This document shows positions 62,451 through 64,000 of a stretch of 64,000 nt of DNA, in pieces. Positions within the stretch are counted from its first letter, which is position 1; each line of letters begins with the position of its first letter. The notes beneath the pieces were generated by a model. It saw only the letters and a list, made by a program, of their open reading frames with translations, ran no database searches and was not told the DNA's origin. The translations under genes were made by a program, and so were the position numbers. Source of the DNA: Sipunculus nudus (taxonomy: Eukaryota; Annelida; Sipuncula; Golfingiida; Sipunculidae); NCBI GenBank assembly GCA_026874595.1, contig CM049315.1:68889916-68953915 (forward strand), read 5' to 3'.

Positions 62451-63380
62451 TCTTATTTTAATTGTAACCTATTTACCTACATCGGTTTCCTATGAAGAGA
62501 TGATCAAGTCTGTCAGAATATCAATACAAAACAGAATACACCCTTATTAAACACGCCAAATACTGAGGTATTTGAAGGTCACAAGCCCTTATTTCTAGTG
62601 TGAGTGGTAAAGGTTTTCCTGTTTTATTCATTTATATTTATTACGTACTAATATGTTTATGTGTCCGCTCCATGGGGGGGGGGGGCAAACAGTGGTTGGG
62701 CTGTCGTCGTCCATGGTCGTTGTCTTTGTGATTTCTTTTGAAACTAATATCTTTGGAACCACATTGTTTTCTTTTCTTAAATATGATAAACTTATTTTTT
62801 CTACCAAGTCCCTGTAAGAGAAAAAAAGTGACCTCGACCTCTTGACCTGGTTCCGCCCCTGTTGCATGAGGTAGATCACGAGGACATATAGCTCTTCTTC
62901 CGCTTTCATTATCTCATTTTCTTTCAAATTGATCTCATTCCTGATCTGTTCACTAAAGATGCGTGTATGACATTTACAGGGCTATGTCCATGACTCTATA
63001 CGTTTACACTTGCGTATTTAATGTAGCTTCTGATTTTATAATGTTCCATATTAATATGTGTATAACTGCTTTATTCCAAAGATTGCAGCACATCTTTGAA
63101 GAATAAACCCTAAACATCACTTTACCTCAGAGTGCATTGTACAAATGATGATAAAAAATATATAATAATTTATGATAACTTATGCAAATTTTGGTGATAA
63201 AAAGGGGTTATGTATTAATAAGTACTAATTCCACACTATTTACTAATTCTGGGGACCACGGTAAATTTTGTAACCCTTGCGAGCCACCACACTCGCCGTC
63301 CTTGTTGGTATACCTCGAAACATATTAAAGTAAATGATTAAAAATACAGATAACATGTGAAAAACAGGACAAACAAGTCA
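62451..63380. other. Spacer between two tandem arrays
   Basis: AT-rich with a short G-run near 62676-62685. A 99-codon open frame on the minus strand (62927-62628) matches nothing I know. Confidence 0.4.
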
Positions 63381-63394
63381 CAGGATTCTTCAAG

Positions 63395-64000
63395 GTACAC
63401 AACAGGTAAGGCACAGGACAGACATGTAACAGGGAAGGTACTGGACAGACAGGTAACATGTGAGGTACAGGACATACAGGTAACATGTGAGGAACAAGAC
63501 ATACAGGTAACATGTGAGGTACAGGACATACAGGTAACATGTGAGGTACAGGACATACAGGGAACATGTGAGGTACAGGACATACAGGTAACATGTGAGG
63601 TACAGGACATGCAGGTAACATGTGAGGAACAGGACATACTGGTAACAAGTGGGGTACAGGACATGCAGGTAACATGTGAGGTACAGGACATACAGGTAAC
63701 ATGTGTGGTACAGGACATACAGGAAACATGTGTGGTACAGGACATACAGGTAACATGTGAAGAACAGGACATACAGGTAACATGTGAGAAACAGGACATA
63801 CAGGTAACATGTGAGGTACAGGACATACAGGTAACATGTGAGGTACAGGACATACAGGTAACATGTGAGGCGCAAGACAGACAGGAAACAGGTAGGGTAC
63901 AGGACATACAGGTAACATGTGAGGTACAGAACATACAGGTAACATGTGAGTGTCAGGGCATACAGGTAACATGTGAGGTACAGGACATACAGGTAACATG
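63395..64000. repeat. 27-bp minisatellite running off the window edge
   Basis: About 22 copies of a 27-bp unit (ACATGTGAGGTACAGGACAT followed by ACAGGTA). Because 27 is a multiple of three and the unit lacks minus-strand stops, all three minus frames stay open; one reads as a nine-residue repeat MLPVCPVPH. Confidence 0.95.

Noticed and set aside
62628-62927. 99-codon minus-strand open frame (MKAEEELYVLVIYLMQQGRN)
   Set aside because: Somewhat protein-like in its first third, but unrecognised, with an acceptor-like TTTCTCTTACAG inside and a G/C-run translating to Pro; not enough support for a gene.

Overview
The window is eukaryotic genomic DNA. It is AT-rich, and its genes are split by GT-AG introns in a background dense with repeats. 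The content fits a marine invertebrate, most likely a mollusc such as a bivalve: a secreted discoidin-domain protein, tRNA-derived SINEs, a Ty3/gypsy element with integrase ahead of reverse transcriptase, a LINE, hAT- and Harbinger-like MITEs, and very long minisatellites. The species assignment is inference; no marker gene fixes it.

Left part (1-24.6 kb). A five-exon plus-strand gene (1315-7006) encodes a 276-residue secreted protein with a Cys-rich PAN/apple-like module and an F5/8 type C (discoidin) domain. Facing it, a seven-exon minus-strand gene (24264-21163) encodes 402 residues that match the C-terminal half of Polo-like kinase 4 (PLK4): polo boxes 1, 2 and 3, with no kinase domain. 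The 3' ends of these two convergent genes, with a dead gypsy element between them, were copied in a tandem duplication of about 8.1 kb (unit 1 about 6231-14112, unit 2 about 14133-22258). The duplication left one intact copy of each gene. It also produced two orphan fragments: a second last exon of the discoidin gene (15008-15175), and the last two exons of the PLK4-like gene (13016-13780), now carrying a nonsense codon.

Middle part (24.6-37.8 kb). A third, older PLK4-like copy (36233 to about 33531, minus) has the same exon layout and a shared promoter block. It has lost both splice sites of intron 3 and carries a frameshift in the last exon, so it is probably a pseudogene. Between the copies lie SINE fragments, a pair of inverted repeats, and an 875-bp hAT-like MITE with a perfect 8-bp target duplication.

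Right part (37.8-64 kb). In order: a SINE, a roughly 22-bp minisatellite with a higher-order duplication, a degraded minus-strand LINE, an inverted pair of another repeat family that encloses a 271-bp Harbinger-like MITE, and a two-exon plus-strand gene (46695-49594) for an unrecognised 353-residue protein with two consensus CRE sites upstream. After that comes a 10.8-kb array of a roughly 61-bp satellite with nested higher-order repeats of about 2.0, 1.29 and 3.29 kb. A 27-bp minisatellite runs off the right edge.

The main point of interest is the small tandem family of kinase-less PLK4 polo-box genes, caught in one locus as an intact copy, a decayed copy and a recent fragment.
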